A DNA stretch of 64,000 nucleotides from Micromonospora musae (GCF_003626635.1 NZ_RAZT01000006.1:310001-374000); one strand, 5' to 3'. Positions 1 to 8,344 are shown, counted from the stretch's first letter. Numbers and translations are program-made. The notes: generated by a model from the letters alone, not told the origin.

Positions 1-2
1 GG

Positions 3-644
3 GCTGACGGTCACCTCGTCTTCCACCAGCAGGGCAAACCGGTGGCCGGTGCCGGGCTGCGGGCCGACCCGCAACAACCGCCTGCCTGGCTGCCCTACCT
101 GGCGACCGATGACGTCGAGGGGGTCTGTCGGCGGGTGACCGCCGCCGGCGGCTTCATCTTGACCGAGCCCGTCGACGTCCCCGGCTCCCGGCGGACGGCG
201 CTGTTCGCCGACCCGGCCGGCGCGTCGTTCGGGGTGTGGCAGTCCCTCGGTATGCCGGGGGCCGAGGTGTTCGACGTGCCCGGCTCGCTGACCTGGCCTG
301 AGCTGACCACGCGGGAGTGGGACGGGGCGAAGGAGTTCTACGGGTCGGTGTTCGGGTGGACGGCGGACGACCAACCGATGGGACCGATCACCTACACGAC
401 ATGGCAGTTGGACGGCCGTCCGGTCGCCGGGATGATGCCGATGTTCGGCGAGGACTGGGGTGATCTTCCGTCGCACTGGATGGTCTACTTCGCGGTCACC
501 GACACCGACAGGGTCGTCGCCGAGGCGATTCGGATGGGCGCGACGGTCGCCGTCCAGCCGACGGACCTGACGCGGGGACGGTTTGCGGTGCTCACCGATC
601 CGCAGGGGGCGTTCTTCTCGGTCCTGGGGACCACCCCGCCCTGA
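3..644 (+). CDS. VOC-family (glyoxalase-fold) protein, 5'-truncated by window edge
   Basis: The reading frame is open from base 3 with no start codon of its own, so the gene begins upstream of the window. A GTG at 42 is in frame but lies inside the conserved first domain. The product carries two vicinal-oxygen-chelate (VOC) modules. The tail of the first includes LFADPAGASFGVWQ. The second starts near the motif WPELTTREWDGAKEFYG and ends in LTDPQGAFFSVL. This tandem layout is known from actinobacterial proteins such as the Cfp30B antigen group. These proteins are usually annotated as hydroxylase or glyoxalase-like, but the substrate cannot be read from sequence. The stop is TGA at 642-644. 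Confidence 0.85.
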   Translation, partial: ADGHLVFHQQGKPVAGAGLRADPQQPPAWLPYLATDDVEGVCRRVTAAGGFILTEPVDVPGSRRTALFADPAGASFGVWQSLGMPGAEVFDVPGSLTWPELTTREWDGAKEFYGSVFGWTADDQPMGPITYTTWQLDGRPVAGMMPMFGEDWGDLPSHWMVYFAVTDTDRVVAEAIRMGATVAVQPTDLTRGRFAVLTDPQGAFFSVLGTTPP

Positions 645-753
645 CAGTACGCGGCGCCGGCCGTACCGGCATCACCAGCGGCCCGTGGGCGCCGTCGTCA
701 CCGGCACGATGGCCCGGCGGGGGCCATGTGCTGAGCATGATGCACCGCTGAGC

Positions 754-1143
754 TCAGTTCACGGGTGGCGCCCAGGTCGGGCGTCTGATCAGGCAGAACG
801 GGTGGCCTGCCGGGTCGGCGTACACGTGATCGCCGGGCAGCCGCCGCGCGCCGAGCGCGAGCGCTGCCTCGCCCGCCGCGGCCTGGTCGTCGACCATCAC
901 GTCGAGGTGCATCTGCTGTGGCACTGCCGGGTCCGGCCAGGTCGACGGTGTCAGGTCGTCCGCGCGCTGAAACGCCAGCCCGGATGCCGTCGTGCTGGCT
1001 GACACGACGACGAAGTCCGCGTCCACGTAGGTGATCGGGTCGCCGAGGATCGCGCTCCAGAACCGCGCCTCGGCCATCGGGTCCGGGCAGTCGATGATCA
1101 GGTGGTGGAGCCGACCGAACGGCAATGCGAACACCTTCTTCAT
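754..1143 (-). CDS. VOC-family protein (glyoxalase-like)
   Basis: This is a 129-residue single-VOC protein. The conserved opening is LHHLIIDCPDPM and the end is YADPAGHPFCLIRR, with a central MHLDVMVDD strand. These are typical of actinobacterial glyoxalase_6-type proteins of unknown substrate. The ATG at 1143 was chosen because the in-frame extension upstream is arginine/proline-rich, overlaps the neighbouring gene and has no VOC similarity. The same ending (DP-GHPFCL-RR) occurs in another VOC gene of this window at 19204-19614, so the two are probably paralogues. No operon partner is evident. Confidence 0.85.
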   Translation of the reverse strand: MKKVFALPFGRLHHLIIDCPDPMAEARFWSAILGDPITYVDADFVVVSASTTASGLAFQRADDLTPSTWPDPAVPQQMHLDVMVDDQAAAGEAALALGARRLPGDHVYADPAGHPFCLIRRPTWAPPVN

Positions 1144-1192
1144 GGCGAGGTCCCGGCAACTGTGGCTCAGGACGTGATCCGGCGGCTGGGAT

Positions 1193-1543
1193 TCAGAGCC
1201 ACCGCTGCGCCGCCTCCACGCTGTCGCCGCCGGTGGTGTTGAACGCGATGGCGGCCTGGGGTGCATGGCGGCGGATCAGGTTCACGACCTGTTCGAAGAG
1301 CGGAAGCAGTTGCTCGGTCTTGCGGATTCCGCCGCCGACGACCACGACATCCCACGGCTGCATGGTCAACGAGGCGACGAGCGTGGACTCGGCCGATTCG
1401 CCGAACACGATCAGCGTCATGGCCGCGTCGATGCCGTGCTCACCGAACCGGGTCAGCTCCGCATCGAGGCCGGCACGGAGTGCGTCTGCGTCGACGCCAG
1501 GTATCGCGTGGGGGTCGTAACCAACAACAAGTGCGGAAGGCAT
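1193..1543 (-). CDS. conserved-looking hypothetical protein, 116 aa
   Basis: A complete small soluble protein starts at an ATG and opens with a beta strand (ALVVGYDPHAIPG). It continues through a putative helix (DADALRAGLDAELTRFGEHG), a second strand (AMTLIVFGESAESTL) and a third (WDVVVVGGGIR). The alternating strand/helix pattern and glycine-rich VVVGGGIR suggest a small Rossmann-like alpha/beta fold. No catalytic motif is recognised and no function is assigned. It is on the same strand as its neighbours, 49 bp upstream of the VOC gene and 50 bp downstream of the MDR gene, so co-transcription is possible. Confidence 0.7.
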   Translation of the reverse strand: MPSALVVGYDPHAIPGVDADALRAGLDAELTRFGEHGIDAAMTLIVFGESAESTLVASLTMQPWDVVVVGGGIRKTEQLLPLFEQVVNLIRRHAPQAAIAFNTTGGDSVEAAQRWL

Positions 1544-1593
1544 GCGGTCAACCTACCCAGCCTGCCCGAAGACGATCCGCAGCACGGCCCCGA

Positions 1594-2553
1594 CTAGGGC
1601 GTCAGCACGACCCTGCCGAAGACGTCGCCGGCGTCCATCTTCCGGTGCGCCACCACGGCGTGCGTCAGCGGCAGCACCTCGTGCACCACGGTCTGGAGTT
1701 CGCCGCGAGCTGCGGCGGCGAACTGCTCGATCCGCACCGCGTGTCGGGCGGGCTGGGTGACCGTCGTGGCGCTGAAGGTGGCGAAGGACATCGACTTCTG
1801 GAAGGCGGCCATCAACCGCGTGCCGAAGTCCGCCGGTGGCTGGCCCCCGACCGCGCCGACGACCACGAGCCGGCCGTTGGGGTTGAGCCTGTCGAAGAAC
1901 GTGGGCATGCTTTGACCTGCCACGACGTCGATGATCACGTCGTAGCCCGCGGGATCGTCCGGTCCTCCTGCGCCGGAGCGGTCCAGCACGTGGGTCGCGC
2001 CGAGGTCGCGTAGCCGACGGCCACGTTCCGGCGAGGATGTGGTGACGGCCACGGCACCGGCAGCACCGCGTGCCGCGAGTTGGACCGTCATGATCCCGAT
2101 GCTGCCGGCCGCGCCACGCACGAGCACGGCCTCTCCTGGGGAGAAGTGGGCTTGGACGAGACCGAAGTGGGCCACGACCCCGGCGCTGCCGAGCGTCACG
2201 GCGTCGACGGCGGCAAGACCCGCCGGGAGGGGTACGACCTCCTCGATCGGCGCGGTCGCCTGCTCGGCGTAGCCGCCGGCGCCGGTGAACGCCCACACCC
2301 GCTGCCCGAGCCAGCTGGGGTCGACGCCGTCGCCCACCGCGGTCACCGTTCCGGAGACCTCCCCGCCGGGGATATGCCCCTCGCGGTAGCCGTAGGCGGC
2401 GAGGGCGCCGCTTCGGATCATGACGTCGACGCCTGCGACTCCGATCGCCTCGACGGCGATCAGCACCTGACCGGGGGCGGGTGCCGGGCTGGGGATGTCG
2501 ATGACGGCGAGCCCTTCGGGGGGTCCGAACTCCTTGATCGTGACTGCCTTCAT
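1594..2553 (-). CDS. zinc-independent MDR-family NADP-dependent oxidoreductase (quinone-oxidoreductase type)
   Basis: This 319-residue medium-chain dehydrogenase/reductase has an N-terminal GroES-like domain (about residues 1-115) including GVAGVDVMIRSG and IPGGEVSGTV. A Rossmann nucleotide-binding domain follows, with the motif GAAGSIGIM at about 147-155 and the strand VAVTTSSPERG. The Cys/His ligands of zinc alcohol dehydrogenases are missing, so it belongs with the quinone-reductase/zeta-crystallin-like branch. The probable reaction is NADPH-dependent reduction of quinones or enones. It is divergent from the TetR gene at 2657. The shared intergenic region holds a perfect 20-bp palindrome, so it is very likely the regulator's target. 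Confidence 0.88.
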   Translation of the reverse strand: MKAVTIKEFGPPEGLAVIDIPSPAPAPGQVLIAVEAIGVAGVDVMIRSGALAAYGYREGHIPGGEVSGTVTAVGDGVDPSWLGQRVWAFTGAGGYAEQATAPIEEVVPLPAGLAAVDAVTLGSAGVVAHFGLVQAHFSPGEAVLVRGAAGSIGIMTVQLAARGAAGAVAVTTSSPERGRRLRDLGATHVLDRSGAGGPDDPAGYDVIIDVVAGQSMPTFFDRLNPNGRLVVVGAVGGQPPADFGTRLMAAFQKSMSFATFSATTVTQPARHAVRIEQFAAAARGELQTVVHEVLPLTHAVVAHRKMDAGDVFGRVVLTP

Positions 2554-2620
2554 GGTTGTTCCTCTTCGTGAGCTTTATCTAGGGCCGCCGGAGGGCGACG
2601 CCTGCGTGCGCCGGAACGTT

Positions 2621-2640
2621 AACGGACGCCGGCGTCCGTT
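2621..2640. promoter_or_regulatory. perfect 20-bp palindrome, probable TetR-family operator
   Basis: AACGGACGCCGGCGTCCGTT is exactly self-complementary over all 20 bases. It lies between the MDR gene start (2553) and the TetR gene start (2657). Its size and position fit an operator for the adjacent TetR protein controlling both divergent genes. It sits just upstream of the TetR -10 box. Binding by this regulator is inferred from position. Confidence 0.75.
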
Positions 2641-2644
2641 TAGC

Positions 2645-2650
2645 TATAGT
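2645..2650 (+). promoter_or_regulatory. -10 box of a probable leaderless tetR promoter
   Basis: TATAGT matches the actinobacterial TANNNT -10 element. Six bases separate it from the GTG at 2657, so transcription would begin at or next to the start codon. No Shine-Dalgarno sequence precedes the GTG. The operator palindrome ends only four bases upstream of the box, so a bound repressor would cover the promoter. Confidence 0.6.
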
Positions 2651-2656
2651 GAGACG

Positions 2657-3226
2657 GTGGCCGACGATTTGCCTCACAAGCTGCGCTCAGACGCCCTGGA
2701 CAACCGCGAGCGGATCCTCGAGGCGGCTCGGGCGGTGTTCGCCGCCGAAGGCATGGACGTGCCGATGCGCGAGATCGCCCGGCGCGCCGGCGTCGGCCCC
2801 GCCACCCTCTACCGCCGCTTCCCCACCAAGCAGGCGCTGGCCGCCGAGGCCTTCACCGAGCAGATGCAGGCGTGCCGCACCATCGCCGAGGAGGAACTCG
2901 CCGACCCGGACCCGTGGCACGGCTTCTGCCGCGTGATCGAGCGGCTCTTCGAGCTACAGGCACGAAACCGTGGCGTCACCACGGCGTTCACCTCGGCTTT
3001 TCCTCACGCCATCGACCTCACCGCGGAACGCGAACGCACGCTCCGCTCGCTCGCCGAGCTCACACGCCGCGCCAAGGAGACCGGCCAGTTGCGGTCCGAC
3101 TTCGTCCTGGACGATCTCATCCTCGTGTTCATGGCGAACAACGGCCTGCACGCCACATCGACAAGCACCCGGGTTGCCGCCTCCCGCCGCTTCGCGGCGC
3201 TCGCAATCCGGGCGTTTCGCTCTTGA
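2657..3226 (+). CDS. TetR/AcrR-family transcriptional regulator
   Basis: The 189-residue protein has an N-terminal helix-turn-helix (about residues 15-60). Key segments are RERILEAARAVFAAEG, MREIARRAGVGPATLYRRF and PTKQALAAEAF, all textbook TetR_N features. The C-terminal ligand domain is helical and divergent, and no ligand can be predicted. The GTG at 2657 was chosen over upstream starts because it begins just before the HTH. It also lies 6 bp after a TATAGT box, and a longer start would run across the operator and into the oxidoreductase gene. It probably represses itself and the divergent MDR oxidoreductase through the palindrome at 2621-2640. Confidence 0.9.
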   Translation: MADDLPHKLRSDALDNRERILEAARAVFAAEGMDVPMREIARRAGVGPATLYRRFPTKQALAAEAFTEQMQACRTIAEEELADPDPWHGFCRVIERLFELQARNRGVTTAFTSAFPHAIDLTAERERTLRSLAELTRRAKETGQLRSDFVLDDLILVFMANNGLHATSTSTRVAASRRFAALAIRAFRS

Positions 3227-3270
3227 GTGGCACTCACCGCGAAGCTCGTAGTCCGGCCGGTTCCGCCCAA

Positions 3271-3292
3271 GCCCACGAAAGCGTCCGTGGGC
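3271..3292 (+). terminator. possible terminator after the TetR gene
   Basis: A 7-bp stem (GCCCACG / CGTGGGC) with an 8-nt loop lies 44 bp after the TetR stop codon. No T-run follows, so support is only the hairpin and its position. Confidence 0.4.
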
Positions 3293-3438
3293 CGGCTGTC
3301 CCCGACACGGGTTCCCGATCAGGTCTGCCAGTTCGTTCCCTCCGTCGTCTCCGACCACGGCAAGAGGACCGCGGCAAACCCGGATGCTGGGGTGCGGGGC
3401 TTACGAGCTGAGGTGGTGCTCGGCCTTCGGAGCTGGGG

Positions 3439-3861
3439 CTAACCGCCCGGGCAGCGGGTATCGCCGCCGCTGTGCTCCTGACATCTCGTCGGCGGCGGAG
3501 AGGCGGGCGGGGACGGGGCGAGCTCTCGGTACGCGCCAGCGGCGACCGGAACGGCGACTACGCCGAGACCGAACGCAATCACCAGGTAGACAGCAGCGGT
3601 CCGGCGCAGAAGCCCGCCGCGCGCCACGACGGCGATCACCACCGGGCCGGCCACCACCTCCGCGACCAAGAGCAACAGGGCTACGTTCGCCTTACGCGAT
3701 AGTGCGTCGGCACCACCACCCTGGTTACTGTGCTGGTCCGCCCAGCCCTCGAGGCCGATGCCGAACACCCACCCGAGCAGCACCAGCCCGCCGATGAGCC
3801 ACGCCACCGTCAGCAGCGCGACCACGGCCGGCGCCCACGGCGCCGCAGATCGACGATCCAC
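3439..3861 (-). CDS. small integral membrane protein of unknown function
   Basis: A 140-residue protein has three or four hydrophobic segments: about residues 12-36 (VVALLTVAWLIGGLVLLGWVF), 59-80 (VALLLLVAEVVAGPVVIAVV) and 90-110 (VYLVIAFGLGVVAVPVAAGA). It ends in a proline-rich, cysteine-containing tail. A hydrophilic loop with WADQHSNQGGG separates the first two segments. The start is GTG at 3861 with no ribosome binding site, but a TAGCGT box six bases upstream suggests leaderless translation. No function is assigned. Confidence 0.7.
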   Translation of the reverse strand: MDRRSAAPWAPAVVALLTVAWLIGGLVLLGWVFGIGLEGWADQHSNQGGGADALSRKANVALLLLVAEVVAGPVVIAVVARGGLLRRTAAVYLVIAFGLGVVAVPVAAGAYRELAPSPPASPPPTRCQEHSGGDTRCPGG

Positions 3862-3867
3862 GCCCGC

Positions 3868-3873
3868 ACGCTA
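3868..3873 (-). promoter_or_regulatory. -10 box of probable leaderless promoter
   Basis: TAGCGT (minus strand) fits TANNNT and ends six bases before the GTG start of the small membrane protein gene at 3861. There is no Shine-Dalgarno sequence. No convincing -35 element was seen. Confidence 0.45.
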
Positions 3874-3995
3874 TCCACGACAGACAAGCGAGACGAAGGC
3901 GGCAACCGGTCGACGGCAGGTCCATACGCCCACTCGGGGACGGCGAGGCGTCCCACCGGCGCGGTCACCCCGCATCGGCAGTCTCCCCCGCCGTG

Positions 3996-4254
3996 TCAGG
4001 GCTGGATCTGATCCTCGATGGGGCCGCCGGAGACGCCGAGATATGGCGGCTCGCCCGACTTGGGCACGACGACCGGGCCGTTACCGACGAGAGACGCCAG
4101 AAGCTCCATGTCCTGCAAGAACCGACGCGTGTTGCAACCGAAAACCCAAGCGGTCGGGGAACTCCCGACAAGAGCAAATGACGACATCGCTGCCGCACCG
4201 CGGACGCACCAGCCGATCCAGCAGATCCTGGACCGCCTCGTAGGCATCCTGCAT
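3996..4254 (-). pseudogene. frameshifted YrhB / Imm35-type gene
   Basis: Two overlapping frames together encode a short protein with the order of a YrhB/Imm35-family immunity-type protein. Frame 1 starts at ATG 4254 after AAGGGATCCTG and reads MQDAYEAVQDLLDRLV, then DVVICSCREFP. Frame 2 continues with TAWVFGCNTRRFL, LVGNGPVVVPKSG and GGPIEDQI, ending at TGA 3996. E. coli YrhB has the same run: an opening helix, then W-F, a REFL-type segment, L-GN-P and PLEEYL. The frames meet at a four-base G tract (plus strand 4156-4159). Removing one base restores REFP-TAWVF without a gap. The gene is either broken or carries a sequencing error. Confidence 0.6.
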
Positions 4255-4552
4255 CAGGATCCCTTGAAATGGCCACGGCCGACTCATGCGCATACTCCCT
4301 GCGCGCTGTCTCCGCTGATCCGGGTGTCGCCGCATTTGATCATCGCACCCTGCGCCGGCATCGAGGCATCCGCGCATCGACAGTTCAGGATGCCCGCTTG
4401 ACGCAGGAACCAACCACCGAGCGTGATAGCCCGGTTGGACGGCACGCACGATCGGCGGCAGATCCGGATATTCGCGCTCGGTTGCCGCGGCCGGGCCATC
4501 CTGTTGGCCGCCGGGCCGGATCCCTGATGCTGTCTGGATGCTCGCCAGATCG
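4255..4552. other. intergenic stretch without recognised gene
   Basis: No reading frame here shows actinobacterial codon bias with recognisable protein features. The stretch separates the start of the YrhB-like frameshifted gene from the stop of the GyrI-like gene and may hold the promoter of the former. Confidence 0.4.
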
Positions 4553-5047
4553 TTATGCCGGTTCGACGGGCAGCCAGAGTTCACAGGTCGCGGTGCTGAA
4601 GTCGTCCGTAGCCTCAAGCACTGCGACGATCTCCGGACCTGGCCGCAGGCGCCACGGGTTGGACGGGAACCACGCGGCTGCGGCCGTGGCCCAGGCATTC
4701 TGCAGGGTCTGCGGATGCGGCCCCGTGGTCCGGATGACCACCCATCTGCCGGCTGGAACTTCGATGATGTCGAGGCCGCTGGGGACCGGCGTACCCGGGG
4801 ACACGGCGACCCCGTGAAGGTAGGTCAGCTCGCTGCCCTCGGCGTAGTCGGGGTCAAGGTCGTCGCTGACCGCGAGCAGGCCGGTCGGCTCAGTGTTGCC
4901 GAGAGCCTTCAAGCGCAGGTGCTCCTCCATCGGCAGTGTGGTGATGTGCCGCTGAATGTGCGGGTTGATGCCTCGACGGACCAGCCGGACACGGGCCGCG
5001 TGCCCCACGAGCCGGATCTCGGGATGGTCGACGATGCGGATGTCCAC
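4553..5047 (-). CDS. GyrI-like / AraC-type effector-binding domain protein
   Basis: A 164-residue stand-alone effector-binding domain. It shows the GyrI-like/SOUL-fold order: opening strand VDIRIVDHPEIRLVGHAARV, then a central basic helix and YAEGSELTYLHGVAV. Next comes the conserved IEVPAGRWVVIRTTGPHPQTLQNAW block and a final CELWLPV strand. Members bind small hydrophobic or cationic ligands, alone or fused to HTH domains; no HTH is fused here. The GTG at 5047 was chosen because GGGAG lies 6 bases upstream and upstream codons show no similarity. It is divergent from the dioxygenase gene at 5199. Confidence 0.85.
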   Translation of the reverse strand: MDIRIVDHPEIRLVGHAARVRLVRRGINPHIQRHITTLPMEEHLRLKALGNTEPTGLLAVSDDLDPDYAEGSELTYLHGVAVSPGTPVPSGLDIIEVPAGRWVVIRTTGPHPQTLQNAWATAAAAWFPSNPWRLRPGPEIVAVLEATDDFSTATCELWLPVEPA

Positions 5048-5198
5048 GTGTTCGCTCCCTCTGACGGACAGACGGAGTGCCGAGAGATCAAGCCTCCGTC
5101 CGACGTCAACCTTCGTCGCAGCACACCGGTGGGCACCCGACAGAAGCGGCGCGGAAAATGTCGGGTGATCGAGACCGGTGCCGCCGCACGATGGGGGC

Positions 5199-6029
5199 AT
5201 GAATGACACGACCTTGGTAGCCCGCTTTCTTCGCGACGGCTTCGTAAAGCTGGAGGGCGCCGTCGCGCCGCGCGTGGCAGCGGACTGCGCGCGGCTGCTG
5301 TGGCGGGAGACGGGCTGCGACCCGGACGATCCAACGACGTGGACGCAGCCCGTGCACTGGGTGCCCGGCATGGCGCAGGGGCCGTTCGCCGCCGCTCCCA
5401 ACTCCCCGTTCCTCCATCACGCGTACGACCTGCTCGTCGGCGCGGGACGTTGGGAGCCGCGCTACTCGCTGGGCACGTTCCCGCTGCGCTTCCCGCACGA
5501 AGAGGAGCCGGACGACGCGGGCTGGCACATCGAGGGCAGCTATCTGCCGGAGGGCGAGAGCTGGTACTTCACCAATGTGCGCTCCCGGGGCCGGGCACTG
5601 CTGATGCTGTTCCTGTTCAGTGAGGTCGGTGAGAAGGACGCCCCGACCCGGATCCGGGTCGGCTCACACCTCGACGTGCCGAAGGTGCTGGAGAAGTACG
5701 GGGAGGACGGAGCGAGCGGACTGGCCCTTGCACCCGACCTGGTGGCGGCGTCCGAGCACCGGCCCCTCGCCCTCGCCACCGGATCTCCGGGCGACGTCTT
5801 CCTTTGCCACCCATTCCTGGTGCACGCGGCGCAACCGCACCACGGAGCGCTGCCTCGCTTCATGGCCCAACCGCCGCTGATGCCAGCCGAACCATACGAA
5901 CTGGAGCGGGCCGACGGCGCATACTCACCCGTAGAGATCGCGATCCGTCGGGGTCTCGGACAGGACGCCCTCGGTCCGGACGGGGATGGCACCGACCGCG
6001 GCCGGGGCGACTTGCTCCGTCGTTCCTGA
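5199..6029 (+). CDS. phytanoyl-CoA dioxygenase-family Fe(II)/2-oxoglutarate enzyme
   Basis: The 276-residue protein opens with the family signature FLRDGFVKLEGAV. The predicted iron ligands are His110 and Glu112 in GWHIEGSY and a distal His near 209 in HPFLVHAAQPH. RF after LP may supply the 2-oxoglutarate-binding arginine. The first acidic ligand is Glu rather than the usual Asp of the HxD motif, which is uncommon but known in this superfamily. The ATG at 5199 follows a GGGGG stretch by one base. An upstream in-frame ATG at 5178 is possible. It is divergent from the GyrI-like gene. The substrate is unknown. Confidence 0.85.
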   Translation: MNDTTLVARFLRDGFVKLEGAVAPRVAADCARLLWRETGCDPDDPTTWTQPVHWVPGMAQGPFAAAPNSPFLHHAYDLLVGAGRWEPRYSLGTFPLRFPHEEEPDDAGWHIEGSYLPEGESWYFTNVRSRGRALLMLFLFSEVGEKDAPTRIRVGSHLDVPKVLEKYGEDGASGLALAPDLVAASEHRPLALATGSPGDVFLCHPFLVHAAQPHHGALPRFMAQPPLMPAEPYELERADGAYSPVEIAIRRGLGQDALGPDGDGTDRGRGDLLRRS

Positions 6030-6240
6030 GCGCCTAGCTAGCCGAAGGTCATGTCGGAAACCTCGGGGAGTCAGGGTGAGGTCCAAGGCGCGGCGCCGGT
6101 GAGGTTGCCGTCGCCAGTGGGATGCCGGAAAAAGGCGTGCGTGGCGGATCCCGGCCGGCACCCAGCACAGCGCCCCGAGACCGGTGAAGTGTGGCAGGCA
6201 GGGCATGGGCGGGCTACGTGCGACGGAGGCGGGGTTGGCA

Positions 6241-7065
6241 GTGGTTCTGCGAGTGAGTGGCCGCAATGCGCGGTTCCAGCAATGGAAAGCTCTCCTCGGC
6301 AACCGGACCAAGCGGCAGCAACGCGGCGAGTTCCTCGTGCAGGGCGTGCGCCCGATCACCATGGCCGTTGAACACGGCTGGCAAATCCGGGAGCTGCTCT
6401 ACGACACCAGCGCTCAGCTGTCCGGCTGGGCACGCGAGGCCCTGGACACAGTCCGGGCCGAGAAGTTCGCCGTCTCGCATGAACTGATGCACGAACTGGG
6501 AGGTAAGGCAGACACGGTCCCAGAGCTGCTGGCCGTGGTCGCGCTGCCTGAGGACAACCTGCGCCGTATCCCGGTCGGTCCGACCATGCTCACCGTCGTG
6601 TTCGATCGGCCCACCAGCCCCGGCAATATCGGGACCCTCGTTCGGTCGGCGGACGCCTTCGGTGCCAGCGGCGTCATCGTCACCGGCCACGCCGCCGACG
6701 TATACGACCCGAAGGCGGTCCGGGCGAGCACCGGCTCGCTGTTCGCCTTGCCCGTGGTCCGGGTGCCCTCCCACCAGGCCGTTCTATCCTGGGTCGCCGA
6801 CGTCCGCGCCGACGGCATTGGCATCGGCATCGTGGGAACCGATGAGCGCGGCATCCTGGACGCCGCCGAGTACGACTTCAAACAACCCAACCTAACGTTG
6901 ATCGGCAACGAGACCACCGGCCTCAGCTCCGGCTGGCGCGAGGCATGCGACCAGCTCGTCCGGATCCCCATGTTCGGGTCCGCCAGCTCCCTGAACGCGG
7001 CGACCGCCGCGACTGTCGTGCTGTACGAATCGGCACGCCAGCGGGCCGCCGCCGCCCGGCGGTAG
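6241..7065 (+). CDS. TrmH/SpoU-family RNA 2'-O-methyltransferase
   Basis: About 274 residues. The N-terminal substrate-binding part begins FQQWKALLGNRTKRQQRGEFLVQGVRP. The C-terminal SPOUT trefoil-knot domain has all three family motifs: motif 1 DRPTSPGNIGTLVRSADAFG, motif 2 LTLIGNETTGLSS and motif 3 IPMFGSASSLNAATAATVVLYE. It should transfer a methyl group from S-adenosylmethionine to ribose 2'-OH of rRNA or tRNA; the target nucleotide is not predictable. GTG 6241 was taken as start, with GGAGG 11 bases upstream. An ATG at 6184 is also in frame. Confidence 0.9.
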   Translation: MVLRVSGRNARFQQWKALLGNRTKRQQRGEFLVQGVRPITMAVEHGWQIRELLYDTSAQLSGWAREALDTVRAEKFAVSHELMHELGGKADTVPELLAVVALPEDNLRRIPVGPTMLTVVFDRPTSPGNIGTLVRSADAFGASGVIVTGHAADVYDPKAVRASTGSLFALPVVRVPSHQAVLSWVADVRADGIGIGIVGTDERGILDAAEYDFKQPNLTLIGNETTGLSSGWREACDQLVRIPMFGSASSLNAATAATVVLYESARQRAAAARR

Positions 7066-7579
7066 CGCACTGATCACAGGCGGCCGCTCGGCGGCTATCC
7101 GCCACCATCGCGCTGCCTGACCCGCGGCACCCGTCTGCGGACAGGCGCCGCAGCCGGACACCACACGGGCGCGCGCGGACGTCGTCCTCGCCGTGATCGT
7201 GCCGGGCGGATCCGGCGACCACCCGAATGCCGGTCATCGCGCCGTACGCGGAGATCGCCGATAGCAGCCGCTCCGCCAGGACCTCCGGCCGCATCGCAAC
7301 GACTCCCAACCGACTCCAAGGCATGAAACGCTGCGGACTGCGGACGGCACTCGGCCAGCGCGGATCTCGGCATGTCCGGACACTCCGAGGGCTGCTGGGT
7401 GGTCACGCTCCACAGCGCGCGGATCGCGGCAGATGAGTGCGCGGCCAGGTACTACTGCATGTGCGCCGTGACCCTCTGGGTATCGCCCGTGGCCCGAGGC
7501 GGCTGCGATCTGGAGCGCCGGTCTGACGCTCCCTCATCGGCTCTTGAGGGGTGGGGCTGGGTTGATAGGGTCAGCGGCT
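7066..7579. other. intergenic stretch, no confident gene
   Basis: Nothing here is supported as a gene. A minus-strand frame from ATG 7294, with GGGAG eight bases upstream, starts protein-like (LAERLLSAISAYGAMTGIRVV). It soon becomes arginine-rich and runs into the methyltransferase gene antisense, so it is at most a decayed remnant. Confidence 0.4.
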
Positions 7580-8344
7580 GTGGGCAGCGCTGATGACCTC
7601 CAACTCGCGTTCGACACCGCGGACCTGGCGGCGGAGCTCGCGCTCGCTCAGTTTGAGTCTGGCGTTTCGGCAACGCTGAAGGCCGACGGCACACCGGTCA
7701 CCGAAGCCGATCGGGCAGTCGAGCGCTTGCTGCGGGAGACGTTGTCGGAGGCACGCCCCGAAGATGCGTTCCTCGGTGAGGAACTTGGTCAGCTCGGTGA
7801 GTCCGATCGGGTCTGGATCCTCGACCCGATCGATGGCACCGGGTTCTTCAGTCGGGGTGATCCGAACTGGCGAATCCACATTGCTCTGGAGATTCGAGGG
7901 ATCACGCAGGTCGCACTCGTCACCTCTCCTGCGCTGCGGCGCTGTTGGTGGGCGACCCGAGGTGGCGGTGCCTTCGAGTCATCCTGGCCGCGCGAGGAGA
8001 GCAAGACGCGCCGCCTCAAGGTCAGTTCGACGTCAACGCTCGCTGACGCCGTGCTCGATGCTCTGGACGACGAGTCCAGAGATCGTCTCCCACCGAGCGC
8101 GGCTCGCGCAACGGCGAGCCCCCTACCGCTGATCGAGCTCGTTCGTGGTGAGATCGATGCCTTCTTGGCCGAGCGTTACCACAAGTGGGATCACGCGCCG
8201 TGGGTTCTCCTAGTCGAGGAGGCTGGCGGCCGCTTCACCGATCGAACCGGTGGACGTGCGAACGATCAGGGCGGCGGCCTGTACTCGAACGCCATCCTGC
8301 ACAGTCAGCTGCTGGCTTCGCTGCGCTACCCGGCGCGTCCCTGA
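7580..8344 (+). CDS. inositol monophosphatase-family phosphatase
   Basis: A 254-residue member of the Li+-sensitive, Mg2+-dependent phosphatase family (inositol-1-phosphatase, HisN-type histidinol-phosphatase, CysQ). Visible motifs are DGTPVTEADRAVE, the metal ligand GEE, the diagnostic WILDPIDGT at about residues 82-90 and the C-terminal WDHAPWVLLVEEAGG. The last motif supplies the third metal-site Asp. HisN function is plausible given the length, but no histidine genes lie nearby. GTG 7580 was chosen because the upstream in-frame TTG at 7544 adds residues without similarity; no clear ribosome binding site decides. Confidence 0.88.
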   Translation: MGSADDLQLAFDTADLAAELALAQFESGVSATLKADGTPVTEADRAVERLLRETLSEARPEDAFLGEELGQLGESDRVWILDPIDGTGFFSRGDPNWRIHIALEIRGITQVALVTSPALRRCWWATRGGGAFESSWPREESKTRRLKVSSTSTLADAVLDALDDESRDRLPPSAARATASPLPLIELVRGEIDAFLAERYHKWDHAPWVLLVEEAGGRFTDRTGGRANDQGGGLYSNAILHSQLLASLRYPARP

